Shown: one piece after another, positions 20,322 through 27,561 of the stretch
How the letters are laid out: each line of letters opens with the position of its first letter
How positions within the stretch are numbered: position 1 is the stretch's first letter
Origin: Lactobacillus kimbladii
GTDB lineage: Bacteria > Bacillota > Bacilli > Lactobacillales > Lactobacillaceae
DNA length: 64,000 bases
Direction of reading: 5' to 3'
Assembly (NCBI RefSeq): GCF_014323605.1
Contig: NZ_SCMB01000001.1
Coordinates: 1 to 64,000, forward strand
Notes under the pieces: model-generated
The model's database searches: none
Told to the model about the DNA's origin: nothing
Seen by the model: only the letters and a program-made list of their open reading frames with translations
Translations under genes and position numbers: made by a program

Positions 20322-20741
20322 CTAAATGATATCAGATTCATTACTAATATTATCGTCAGAAAGTCTTGCTAAGCCAATTCCTTTTTTGCTTTCTTCAACT
20401 ATATTCTGAATTTTTTGTTCGTTTAATTTTTCGCTTTCTAATAACAATGAAATTACTAATCCGCTATTCATGCCGTTAATCAGAAACACATCGTTTATTT
20501 CATTAAGTCTTGAAACAGCATTTGATACACTTCCTCCAAGTAAATCAGCTACTATAATATAAACGTTTTTACCACTTTTCTTAATATAGTCTTCAACTTT
20601 ATTTGCTAATTCAATATTACTTTCTCCGGGTTGCAAGCAAAAATCAACACAATTATCTGTATTACCAATAATCATATTTACAGAGTTTTTCATTCCTTTT
20701 GCCAAATCGCCATGAGAGACTAAGATGATTTTGTTCTTCAA
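20322..20741 (-). CDS. PTS mannose-family EIIA component
   Basis: 139-residue phosphocarrier that takes phosphate from HPr and passes it to EIIB. The phosphorylatable His is His10 in ILVSHGDLAKGM, the usual mannose-family EIIA (EIIA-Man/Levan) context, and DLLGGSVSNA near 72-81 is the matching conserved segment. The start is TTG at 20741 with GGAAGG upstream. It is the last gene of a seven-gene PTS operon, separated from EIIB, C and D by two accessory genes, so the whole set likely forms one transporter. Confidence 0.9.
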   Translation of the reverse strand: MKNKIILVSHGDLAKGMKNSVNMIIGNTDNCVDFCLQPGESNIELANKVEDYIKKSGKNVYIIVADLLGGSVSNAVSRLNEINDVFLINGMNSGLVISLLLESEKLNEQKIQNIVEESKKGIGLARLSDDNISNESDII

Positions 20742-20755
20742 CTAAAAGCCTTCCT

Positions 20756-21952
20756 TTACAAATCACATTTAACTAATTCGAGATAGTTGTTCAAGATGAG
20801 GTCATGTACTAATTTTTCTTTTTCGTCTTTCATATTAAGCCCACAAAATTCCGTTATAGTGTTATCTATCCCCTCGTTTTTAATTTTATTCTGAACTTTT
20901 AGTGTATCTGGTTCATTTTCATTTTTGTATATAAATCCGTAAGCTAAACATTTTGTAATGTAGAAGGGTAAAATACCATGTTTTAAAGCACACAGCGCGG
21001 GCCCAATAAATCTGTCATTATGTTTAAACTTACGTAATGGCTCTCTGGTTATACGAAAAAGACTATCGCGGAAATCTTTACTCTTAAAGATATTTACTGT
21101 GTATTTTGTTTCTTCATCTGTTCTTGGATTTAAATTGTATTCCTTTTGAACTCCAGCAAAAGCTTCTTTTGAGGCATAGTACGCATACTTTGATGCCTGT
21201 TCATCGTTTGCCGCTTCATCAGTAAACTGCATACCTTTTGAAAGAGCAACAAAGGCCATAGAGCACTGAACAACATTCCCAGTCCATATTTTAACTGCCA
21301 TTGCAGCATCAAGATTACTTTCCAAAACAAAAAAGTTAGGCAAATCTTTTTCTTCACTCAGGCTTTTATTATTGTCCACTCTTAATACAGATTTATTATC
21401 ACCAACAACTTGATATTTGTCTGAAGTTTTTTCCTTTTCTTCCGGAATCAAGTTTTTGCGGTTAACAATACTCATGATTAAAAAAATATTTTGTTTTTCG
21501 CAATCATATTCGCTGTCTTTTAAATACTTTCTTATTAAAGCAATCACCATTTGTCTTAAACCGACATAATTAGCTCCTAAAGTTATATATATTTTATTAT
21601 TAATACTGTGTTTGTTTCTGTATTCTATTGCTTCAGCTATATTTTTTGCAAAAAGTTCAAAGTCTTCTGGCATTAATGCACTAGAAATATATTTTGTTGT
21701 TGCGAGCTTTTGAATATATTTATCGTGATCCCTCAGAACATCAAGAGTGTGAAAATGTGAAATAGTACTTTTTTTAAATACTCCAGATTTAATATCAGTC
21801 ATTTTCACTGTGTAATATCCCTGTTTTTTTAATCCATCTATAAGTTCAGAGTTTGTATCAGCAAATGTAATGTCAAAATTATCAGAATTGTACATTTCAC
21901 CCAGCATGCCCCTGCCACTTAGTCCTGCACCAACAATTAAAGCTTCTTTCAT
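20756..21952 (-). CDS. Mannitol-1-phosphate 5-dehydrogenase-like NAD-dependent oxidoreductase
   Basis: 398 aa. An N-terminal Rossmann fold starts with VGAGLSGRGMLGE (about 7-19), matching the GAGNIGRGFIG of MtlD. The C-terminal half has REPLRKFKHNDRFIGPAL, close to the MtlD signature that contains the catalytic Lys and Asn/Asp of polyol-specific long-chain dehydrogenases. It would interconvert a hexitol phosphate and a ketose phosphate, or a related sugar-acid phosphate. The similarity is partial and the protein is divergent, so the substrate is open. It sits inside a mannose-family PTS operon rather than with a mannitol PTS, and so probably acts on the imported sugar phosphate. Confidence 0.7.
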   Translation of the reverse strand: MKEALIVGAGLSGRGMLGEMYNSDNFDITFADTNSELIDGLKKQGYYTVKMTDIKSGVFKKSTISHFHTLDVLRDHDKYIQKLATTKYISSALMPEDFELFAKNIAEAIEYRNKHSINNKIYITLGANYVGLRQMVIALIRKYLKDSEYDCEKQNIFLIMSIVNRKNLIPEEKEKTSDKYQVVGDNKSVLRVDNNKSLSEEKDLPNFFVLESNLDAAMAVKIWTGNVVQCSMAFVALSKGMQFTDEAANDEQASKYAYYASKEAFAGVQKEYNLNPRTDEETKYTVNIFKSKDFRDSLFRITREPLRKFKHNDRFIGPALCALKHGILPFYITKCLAYGFIYKNENEPDTLKVQNKIKNEGIDNTITEFCGLNMKDEKEKLVHDLILNNYLELVKCDL

Positions 21953-22009
21953 GAAATCACCTTTTATAATCTAACTAATGTTTAACCTATCTGAAAAAAT
22001 ACTTTTTAC

Positions 22010-22267
22010 TTATCTTCTTTTAAGTATCATTTGTATTGACGCGCGATCAACTTCCAAATCGGCATTACCACATTCTATTGTTGCTTTTTCTTTGTTTAAA
22101 TTTTTAATTTGACCTACTAAGCCGTTGGAAAACAAAACTTGTTCACCAATTTTTACTTGGGACTGCATTTGAAGATATTTTTTGCGCTTATTAAAACTCT
22201 TTAAAACTATAAGCAATATATAAAGAAATAATAGCACGACAATTATTATCATTAACCAATCTTCCAT
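22010..22267 (-). CDS. YajC-like small membrane protein within the PTS operon
   Basis: 85 aa: one N-terminal transmembrane helix (IIIVVLLFLYILLIVL, about 7-22), a basic stretch, then a YajC beta domain (IGEQVLFSNGLVGQIKNL). It is a paralogue of the housekeeping YajC at 6051 but lacks its acidic tail. ATG start with GGAGAAGGA upstream. It lies between the dehydrogenase and EIID, all in one direction. YajC-like proteins occur in some mannose-family PTS operons (family knowledge); a role in membrane insertion or stability of EIIC/EIID is inference. Confidence 0.75.
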   Translation of the reverse strand: MEDWLMIIIVVLLFLYILLIVLKSFNKRKKYLQMQSQVKIGEQVLFSNGLVGQIKNLNKEKATIECGNADLEVDRASIQMILKRR

Positions 22268-22290
22268 ATAGTCCTTCTCCTAATTCAAAA

Positions 22291-23112
22291 TTAGATTATT
22301 CCAACTAAAGAAATCACTATAGTGACAACCATAACAATGTAAAAAAGACTTTGCATCTTTAAGTTTTTCTTCTTTAATAACCAATAAAACAAAAGAATAA
22401 CTAATAGCGCAATTATATTTGGAAAAATACCATTCAGCGTATCCGATAAAAGAACTTTTTTATTACCGTTATAATAAGATATTTTTAAAGGGATTTTTAC
22501 CATTGAAGAGGCAAGTGTTCCAACAATAATTAAACCAAAAACTGCTATAGAGTTTGTTATCTTGTTAATACCTACTTTACCAAAATAATCTATAGCATCT
22601 TTTCCCAATTTAAATCCCTGTTTAAATAGTCCATATGCCAGTGTAAGAATGATAGATAGTAATATGATAATGTAAAGGACAGGTCCAAGGATGCTGCCGC
22701 TTTTACCTGAAATCGCAATAACAAGCGTTATTAATATTGGGATGAGAGTACCTTGAATTAAACTATCGCCTATTCCAGCAACAGGACCCATCAAACTTGA
22801 CTTTATAGCTGTAATTGTTTCACCACTAATGTCTTGATGGATTGCTTTTCTTTCTTCCATACCTAAAACAATACCAAATATGATTGAACCAAGAATCGGT
22901 TCAGTATTGTACCAAGTAAAATGCCGGAGTAAATTTTCGCTAAGCTCTTTTCCTTTATAATATTTTCTATAAAAAGGCATTAGCCACCAAGGCCAAGACT
23001 TTCCTTGTAAATAGACAGGGTCAACACCTACAGCACCAAAAAGCATGTATCTGGTAAACAATTTATTTTTTTCTTTCTCAGTTAGAGGTGTAGTTCTAAT
23101 AGTATTAGTCAT
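22291..23112 (-). CDS. PTS mannose-family EIID component
   Basis: 273-residue membrane protein of the mannose-class permease. Family marks: RYMLFGAVGVDPVYLQGKSW early, MEERKAIHQDISGETITAIKSSLMGPVAGIGDSLIQGT (two segments, about 107-145), and hydrophobic helices in the C-terminal half. It forms the membrane complex with EIIC. The start overlaps the EIIC stop by one base (TAATG), implying coupled translation. The sugar cannot be deduced from EIID alone. Confidence 0.93.
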   Translation of the reverse strand: MTNTIRTTPLTEKEKNKLFTRYMLFGAVGVDPVYLQGKSWPWWLMPFYRKYYKGKELSENLLRHFTWYNTEPILGSIIFGIVLGMEERKAIHQDISGETITAIKSSLMGPVAGIGDSLIQGTLIPILITLVIAISGKSGSILGPVLYIIILLSIILTLAYGLFKQGFKLGKDAIDYFGKVGINKITNSIAVFGLIIVGTLASSMVKIPLKISYYNGNKKVLLSDTLNGIFPNIIALLVILLFYWLLKKKNLKMQSLFYIVMVVTIVISLVGII

Positions 23113-23936
23113 TATAAAATGTCCTCCTCTCCATAAATCCTATCATCGCTTTCGGATACATCATTATCGTTTTCAGAAGCAGGTTTTGAACTGTTGTTAA
23201 TAGTTCGATAATATAAATAGGCAATTACTATGGCTGGAAATAACATACCCATAGGTGTCAACTTCAAATATTGATTCATTGCAAAGCCTAAAATGAAGAA
23301 AATAATTCCCCAGCCATCATTAACAAGAAAAACCATTAAAGCGGCCATACCAATTGCTGGTAAAACCATACCTAAAGCAGAGAAAGAATTCATAATATTT
23401 TGCGGGAGCCAGTTCAAAAATGCCTTTATTGGTCCAGAACCAAAATAAACTAATATAAAACTAGTTACACCACGCTCAAAGATGTATAAAATAGTTGGCA
23501 ATCCAACATAGCCCCAACTAAATTTATGCCAATTTTGTTGCCTTACAGCAGATTTCATTACCTCACCGAAAGGTACAGAAACTGCACGTACAAGATAATC
23601 AAGTGACTGATAAACTGTAGCGAGTGCAGTGGTAATTGCAATTGCAGCACTGATATCAATATGTGAAGCTACGGCAACTGCAACACATGGAAATGAAACT
23701 ATTCCTAAATCCATTGCTCCGACACCACCGACTGCAAACATTCCGATATACACTAACTGCATTGCACAACCAACAATTATTCCTCTTTGTATATCGCCAA
23801 AAATTATACCTACTATTAGTCCGCCTATAAACGGACGTTGCAAAATATACTTTAAAGGATAACCACCTATTGGTGCACTTCCACTAGCTGAAAATACACA
23901 AAACAATGCTACTAAAGCACTTCTCAAAGCTAGCAT
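23112..23936 (-). CDS. PTS mannose-family EIIC component
   Basis: 274-residue polytopic permease subunit with about seven hydrophobic helices. GGLIVGIIFGDIQRGIIVG and AMQLVYIGMFAVGG near residues 35-72 are hallmark EIIC-Man segments. A hydrophilic, Asp/Ser/Glu-rich C-terminal tail (SENDNDVSESDD) is in the cytoplasm. ATG start behind a run of G. Encoded between EIIB and EIID. Confidence 0.93.
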   Translation of the reverse strand: MLALRSALVALFCVFSASGSAPIGGYPLKYILQRPFIGGLIVGIIFGDIQRGIIVGCAMQLVYIGMFAVGGVGAMDLGIVSFPCVAVAVASHIDISAAIAITTALATVYQSLDYLVRAVSVPFGEVMKSAVRQQNWHKFSWGYVGLPTILYIFERGVTSFILVYFGSGPIKAFLNWLPQNIMNSFSALGMVLPAIGMAALMVFLVNDGWGIIFFILGFAMNQYLKLTPMGMLFPAIVIAYLYYRTINNSSKPASENDNDVSESDDRIYGEEDIL

Positions 23937-23952
23937 GTTAAACCCCCCCTTT

Positions 23953-24453
23953 TTAATAATTCTTCACTTTATCATGTTCAATTTTTGCTTTTTCATAAGA
24001 AATATTTTCAAATTTACATGATGGATCAAACACTATATTTGTGCCATGATTATGGCTATATTCAATTGCTTCCCATTCATCCTTAGTATTACCGACTGAT
24101 TTTAAGTAACTAGGAGCGTCATCCCGAATAAATTGCTGTCCAATGGTGACAACCCCTTTAAATTTATAACCCATTTGTATTAACTTTTTCATAGTCAACG
24201 GGGTTTTCATAATAATGAAATAGTTTAATTTTGAATCTTCGGCTTTTTTGAGATTCGCAAAACCTCTTTCAGTATTTAAAACAATTACTTTAATTCCCCC
24301 AGAAACCGTATTTGCATATAATCTGATCATTTGTTTATCTTTAGCAATCTCATCATCAATTACTATAATTGAGTTTAAAGGAAATTTCTTTTTTAAGATT
24401 GTAGTGGTTTGTCCGTGAACAACTCGCATATCTACTCTATAATGTGAAATCAT
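23953..24453 (-). CDS. PTS mannose-family EIIB component
   Basis: 166-residue phosphocarrier. The active-site histidine is His13 in RVDMRVVHGQTTT, the usual RxDxRxxHGQ motif of mannose-family EIIB. It receives phosphate from EIIA and phosphorylates the sugar during EIIC/D transport. It starts with ATG after AGAAGAGGG. The gene is separated from the EIIA gene by the whole C-D-yajC-dehydrogenase block, so EIIA and EIIB are distinct polypeptides. Confidence 0.92.
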   Translation of the reverse strand: MISHYRVDMRVVHGQTTTILKKKFPLNSIIVIDDEIAKDKQMIRLYANTVSGGIKVIVLNTERGFANLKKAEDSKLNYFIIMKTPLTMKKLIQMGYKFKGVVTIGQQFIRDDAPSYLKSVGNTKDEWEAIEYSHNHGTNIVFDPSCKFENISYEKAKIEHDKVKNY

Positions 24454-24471
24454 TAATACCTACCCTCTTCT

Positions 24472-25302
24472 TTATTTATTATCAAATCTAGTAAACTTTC
24501 TGTATGATTTCGACTTATCTCGATATTTATAATAATCTTCTCTATAAAGAGAAAGAATTAATGCATCAACTACAAAAATTAATCCACCTGTCTGTGTATA
24601 TGCAGTTAGCCTTGTTCTTACAGCATCGTATAAAAAATTAATGGTTACAGTTGAAAGTTTTTCTAAAGAAGTTTGTCCTAAATTAGTAATACTAATAACT
24701 GGTATATCCTCTTTATTTGCAAACTTTGCTATTTCATTTGTTTCGGTTGTTTCGCCTGATTTGCTAATTAAAACAACAACATCTTTTTTGGGATCACAAA
24801 AACGTATGCTTTGTTTTGTTTTAAACAAAGAATCATTAAAAATAGATTTTTTCCCAACTTCAATTAATGACTGCGCAAGGTATTCTGCAATACCTCCTGT
24901 AGCCATATGACCAAAACAAATAATATTGTTTGCTGTGTTAAGTAATTCAGCTGCTTTATCTAATGAATCAATATTGATACTATCATATGCCGAATCAATA
25001 TTTTTCAAGTAGTTTCTTTTGATTTTTTCAAGCATCACAGCAAGTGGATCGGCCAAATTTATTTCAGGACTGTCATCCGTAGTTTTAGTGTTAACAATAT
25101 CTTTCATTAACATTCCAAAATTTGAATAACCGATTTTTTTGGAAAATCTTATCACACTTGCTTGTCCAACTTTTGCCTTTTTAGCTAATTCGAAAGATGA
25201 CATATTTGGTATATGTCCTAAATTCGCCAATAAATAGTCTGCAATCTTGGTCTCACTTAGAGTTAGTTTTGGATATAAACTTTTTATTTTGTTTTCAAAC
25301 AT
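24472..25302 (-). CDS. RpiR/MurR-family transcriptional regulator with SIS domain
   Basis: About 276 aa. The N-terminal HTH (SLYPKLTLSETKIADYLL then KKAKVGQASVIRFSKKIGYSNF) is characteristic of RpiR. The C-terminal SIS domain (IICFGHMATGGIAEYLAQ; VVVLISKSGETTETNEIA) binds phosphosugars. It likely senses the sugar phosphate produced by this operon and controls it. I prefer the ATG at 25302, the family-typical beginning; an in-frame ATG at 25323 would add MYVKLRI. It lies between manA-like and EIIB in the same direction. Confidence 0.9.
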   Translation of the reverse strand: MFENKIKSLYPKLTLSETKIADYLLANLGHIPNMSSFELAKKAKVGQASVIRFSKKIGYSNFGMLMKDIVNTKTTDDSPEINLADPLAVMLEKIKRNYLKNIDSAYDSINIDSLDKAAELLNTANNIICFGHMATGGIAEYLAQSLIEVGKKSIFNDSLFKTKQSIRFCDPKKDVVVLISKSGETTETNEIAKFANKEDIPVISITNLGQTSLEKLSTVTINFLYDAVRTRLTAYTQTGGLIFVVDALILSLYREDYYKYRDKSKSYRKFTRFDNK

Positions 25303-25342
25303 AATTCTCAACTTTACATACACAACATGATTAAATTATTTT

Positions 25343-26284
25343 CTAGTCTTTATAAGAAATCATTATTAAGTCAAGTTTACCCTTAAAATATAATTTTCCA
25401 AATTCTCGTGGAACGAATATTGTTTCACCTAAATTGATATCAATATTATTGACCGAACCAGAGCCTCCTACGCATGCAAAGAAAATGAACCCAGGATACT
25501 GATAAGTACAGTTATCACTTGTCTTAATACGCTTTGCTGTATATTCTCCCGCTACATCATAATAATGATAAATTTTAATGTTTCCCTTTTGCTCAATTCT
25601 AGGTTTGGTAGCACCCAAATTAGAAATTTCAGGTATATTAGCACAATCTACTACAGCATCTATGTTTAATGGACGGGAAGGATCGTTTCTATCTTTGTCA
25701 TAAAACCTATAAGTGATATCTCCATCAGTCCCAAAAGTTGAAGTTATTTTCCCATCACCATAACCACCATGAATAACTCCAGCAGGTGTATGAACAAAAT
25801 CTCCTTCCTTAACTTTTATCTTGTCAAAAAGATTATCCCAATCTCGTTGATTTATCATTTCTCTAAAACTTTGACGACTTGTTGCTTTATTACCAAAAAG
25901 CATTTCCTTAACGTTATCCGACTCGGTCAGTGCAACTGCTCCAGAAACTTTACCTGGCTCATTCTCATGTTCAAAAGCATATTCGTCATCTGGATGTAAT
26001 TGGAATGATTGAAAATTACTATTGACTGTTGTTGTCATACGTACTGGAAAATAATCTTTTTTAACACCAAATAGTTCAGCATTGTTTTTATAAAAGGCAG
26101 ATAAATGTTCTCCTGTCTCCTTAACAACATTATCTAAATGGCCTGGAACACCAATAACGTGATAGACTGTACCTATTTTTTCCTGACTAGTTTTTAAGTT
26201 AAAAAATTTTTTTAATTTTTCATCTCCCCAAATAAAGGATTTATAAATTGGTTCAACATGATATATTTGTTTAGAATTTTTCAC
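25343..26284 (-). CDS. Divergent mannose-6-phosphate isomerase-like protein (ManA fold)
   Basis: 313 aa, like class I ManA of Firmicutes. It begins YHVEPIYKSFIWGDEKLKKFF, has QLHPDDEYAFEHENEPGK where ManA has QVHPDDEYA...GKTE, PAGVIHGG where ManA has PSGTVHAI, and ITYRFYDKDR for TTYRVYDFDR. The zinc ligands Gln, His and the second His are kept, but the Glu of GKTE is replaced (GKVSG), so metal binding may differ. It would isomerise an aldose/ketose 6-phosphate; the substrate could differ from mannose 6-phosphate. Start GTG with AAAGGAG. First gene of the PTS operon. Confidence 0.75.
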   Translation of the reverse strand: MKNSKQIYHVEPIYKSFIWGDEKLKKFFNLKTSQEKIGTVYHVIGVPGHLDNVVKETGEHLSAFYKNNAELFGVKKDYFPVRMTTTVNSNFQSFQLHPDDEYAFEHENEPGKVSGAVALTESDNVKEMLFGNKATSRQSFREMINQRDWDNLFDKIKVKEGDFVHTPAGVIHGGYGDGKITSTFGTDGDITYRFYDKDRNDPSRPLNIDAVVDCANIPEISNLGATKPRIEQKGNIKIYHYYDVAGEYTAKRIKTSDNCTYQYPGFIFFACVGGSGSVNNIDINLGETIFVPREFGKLYFKGKLDLIMISYKD

Positions 26285-26314
26285 TTTTTCTCCTTTACAT
26301 TTAAAAGAAATTTA

Positions 26315-26326
26315 GAAACCGGTTTC
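26315..26326. promoter_or_regulatory. Palindromic operator candidate GAAACCGGTTTC
   Basis: A perfect 12-bp palindrome centred on CCGG, 30 bp before the ManA-like GTG and just downstream of the -10, around the predicted transcription start. With its flanks it partly resembles cre (TGAAARCGYTTTCA), but the bases around the central CG differ. It suits a LacI/GalR-type or RpiR-type dimer that blocks the promoter. Confidence 0.65.
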
Positions 26327-26332
26327 ATATTT

Positions 26333-26361
26333 ATACTAGCATAGTGGTTATTAGATGTAAA
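26333..26361 (-). promoter_or_regulatory. Promoter of the PTS operon
   Basis: On the - strand TTTACA (26356-26361), 17 bp, TAGTAT (26333-26338). The palindrome 26315-26326 lies just after the -10. Confidence 0.7.
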
Positions 26362-26697
26362 CCTAATAATTCATAAATATTATTTTTTATTGAATTATAT
26401 GAATTAATAAACATAGTGTTTGCTCCTTAAATTGTTACTAACTTTGACTATAATAATATATCTTAAGTTAACACAACTCCAAAATAAGATTAACTAGCCT
26501 TTTATCTACCGTTTCTATTTTTAGCTAGTGCTAGATTTTTTTATTAACTATTAATAAAATTTTCTTTTTATTTATAAATACGTAATAATTATCAGACGCA
26601 AAAAAGATCTTTATACTATTGCTTTTAAAATTGTAGTTGTTTAAACTTAAAGATAATAATTTTACTGGCTCTATCAAAAATAAATTGAGAGGTACAC

Positions 26698-26724
26698 ATG
26701 GAAAAATTACGCACTGCTCTTTAA
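26698..26724 (+). CDS. Possible eight-residue leader peptide before the GNAT gene
   Basis: ATG-GAA-AAA-TTA-CGC-ACT-GCT-CTT-TAA (peptide MEKLRTAL) follows a GAGAGG site 5 nt upstream and ends 27 nt before the acetyltransferase ATG. It has no repeated codon that would suggest classical attenuation. It may couple translation to the next gene, or may be chance. Confidence 0.3.
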   Translation: MEKLRTAL

Positions 26725-26751
26725 TTATTAATTAATTAAGGAGGGATAAAA

Positions 26752-27156
26752 ATGAAATATATAGCTGACAAAAATATCGCTATGGAACAACTTATAAATT
26801 TATACACAAGCGTAGGTTGGAGTTCCTATACGCAAAATCCTCGGCAGCTGCAAAATGCAGTTGTAAATTCGCTTTTTGCTATTGGCGCTTATGATCAAAA
26901 CCAGTTAGTGGGATTAATCAGAGTAGTTGGTGATGGTCTGACCATCATTTATATCCAAGATTTACTTGTTAATCCTGCTTATCAAAGACAAGGAATTGGT
27001 ACGAAATTAATAAACAGCGTGCTAAAGAAATACAATTCTGTCAGACAGAAAGTTTTGTTGACAGAAAATACCGTTAAAACGCGCAGGTTTTATGAGAGTT
27101 GTAATTTTAATCCGTGTGACAAATACAACTTGATTGCTTTCTACAAAGATTTTTAA
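26752..27156 (+). CDS. GNAT family N-acetyltransferase
   Basis: 134 aa. The acetyl-CoA loop is clear: VNPAYQRQGIGTKLINSVL (about 74-92, the R/Q-x-x-G-x-G/A motif). A core strand DGLTIIYIQDLLV precedes it, and RRFYESCNFNPCD near the end is the usual final GNAT element. It transfers an acetyl group from acetyl-CoA to an amine; the acceptor is unknown. Strong AAGGAGGG ribosome site 6-7 nt before ATG. Isolated on the + strand, with a hairpin right after the stop. Confidence 0.88.
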   Translation: MKYIADKNIAMEQLINLYTSVGWSSYTQNPRQLQNAVVNSLFAIGAYDQNQLVGLIRVVGDGLTIIYIQDLLVNPAYQRQGIGTKLINSVLKKYNSVRQKVLLTENTVKTRRFYESCNFNPCDKYNLIAFYKDF

Positions 27157-27168
27157 GAGATAATAAGG

Positions 27169-27199
27169 AGTCTGGGAAAAAACTATCTTTTCCCAGACT
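27169..27199 (+). terminator. Hairpin after the GNAT gene
   Basis: AGTCTGGGAAAA (27169-27180), seven-base loop, TTTTCCCAGACT (27188-27199): a perfect 12-bp stem 12 nt after the GNAT stop. There is no long T tract after it, so it may act as a weak terminator or mRNA-stabilising hairpin. AGTCTGGGA/TCCCAGACT stems recur in lactobacilli. Confidence 0.6.
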
Positions 27200-27371
27200 A
27201 CTTTGCTCAATATTTTATCTTTTAGTTTTAAGAAGAACTCACACCAATCTAGTTGACTTTATCATGGTAGGTACCTTATTACCTGATTAGAATAGATAAC
27301 ACTGTAACATAAAATTTACACAGCAAGTTAAGATATTATTGAATATTAAATCTGTATATATTTATTTAATC

Positions 27372-27408
27372 AAAATGGGAAACTCTTTTGAAACGAGTTT
27401 CCCATTTT
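27372..27408. terminator. Perfect 14-bp inverted repeat, probable terminator
   Basis: AAAATGGGAAACTC (27372-27385), nine-base loop, GAGTTTCCCATTTT (27395-27408). The ends are A/T-rich on both sides. It lies 154 bp downstream of the ABC permease operon stop and could end that transcript. Confidence 0.5.
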
Positions 27409-27561
27409 GTAATGACGAGTATGTTATTGCTTGTTATATATTTTTACACTTAGTTTTAAAAGACTTTTGAGTATGCATAATTTAAATAAACAAATGAACG
27501 ATCTAAAGTCATGATAACACTAAATTAGAGGTAAAAATATTAATTTAAGAAATATAAAATT

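Larger units (their letters stand above)
26285..26751. other. Intergenic region: divergent control region of PTS operon and GNAT gene
   Basis: 467 bp, AT-rich. The left end holds the PTS operon promoter and palindrome (listed separately). The right end holds a nine-codon upstream ORF and the strong AAGGAGGG site of the GNAT gene. Around 26485-26545, ACTAGC and GCTAGT arms flank a loop of over 20 nt, followed by a T run: a weak hairpin candidate. Nothing else recognisable. Confidence 0.6.
27157..27561. other. Intergenic region with two strong hairpins
   Basis: 405 bp without a credible gene. It holds two perfect inverted repeats (27169-27199 and 27372-27408), listed separately. The rest is AT-rich and shows no recognisable site. 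Confidence 0.6.

Noticed and set aside
26485-26545. Terminator candidate ACTAGC...GCTAGT with T run
   Set aside because: The loop exceeds 20 nt and no gene ends nearby, so I did not list it as a feature.
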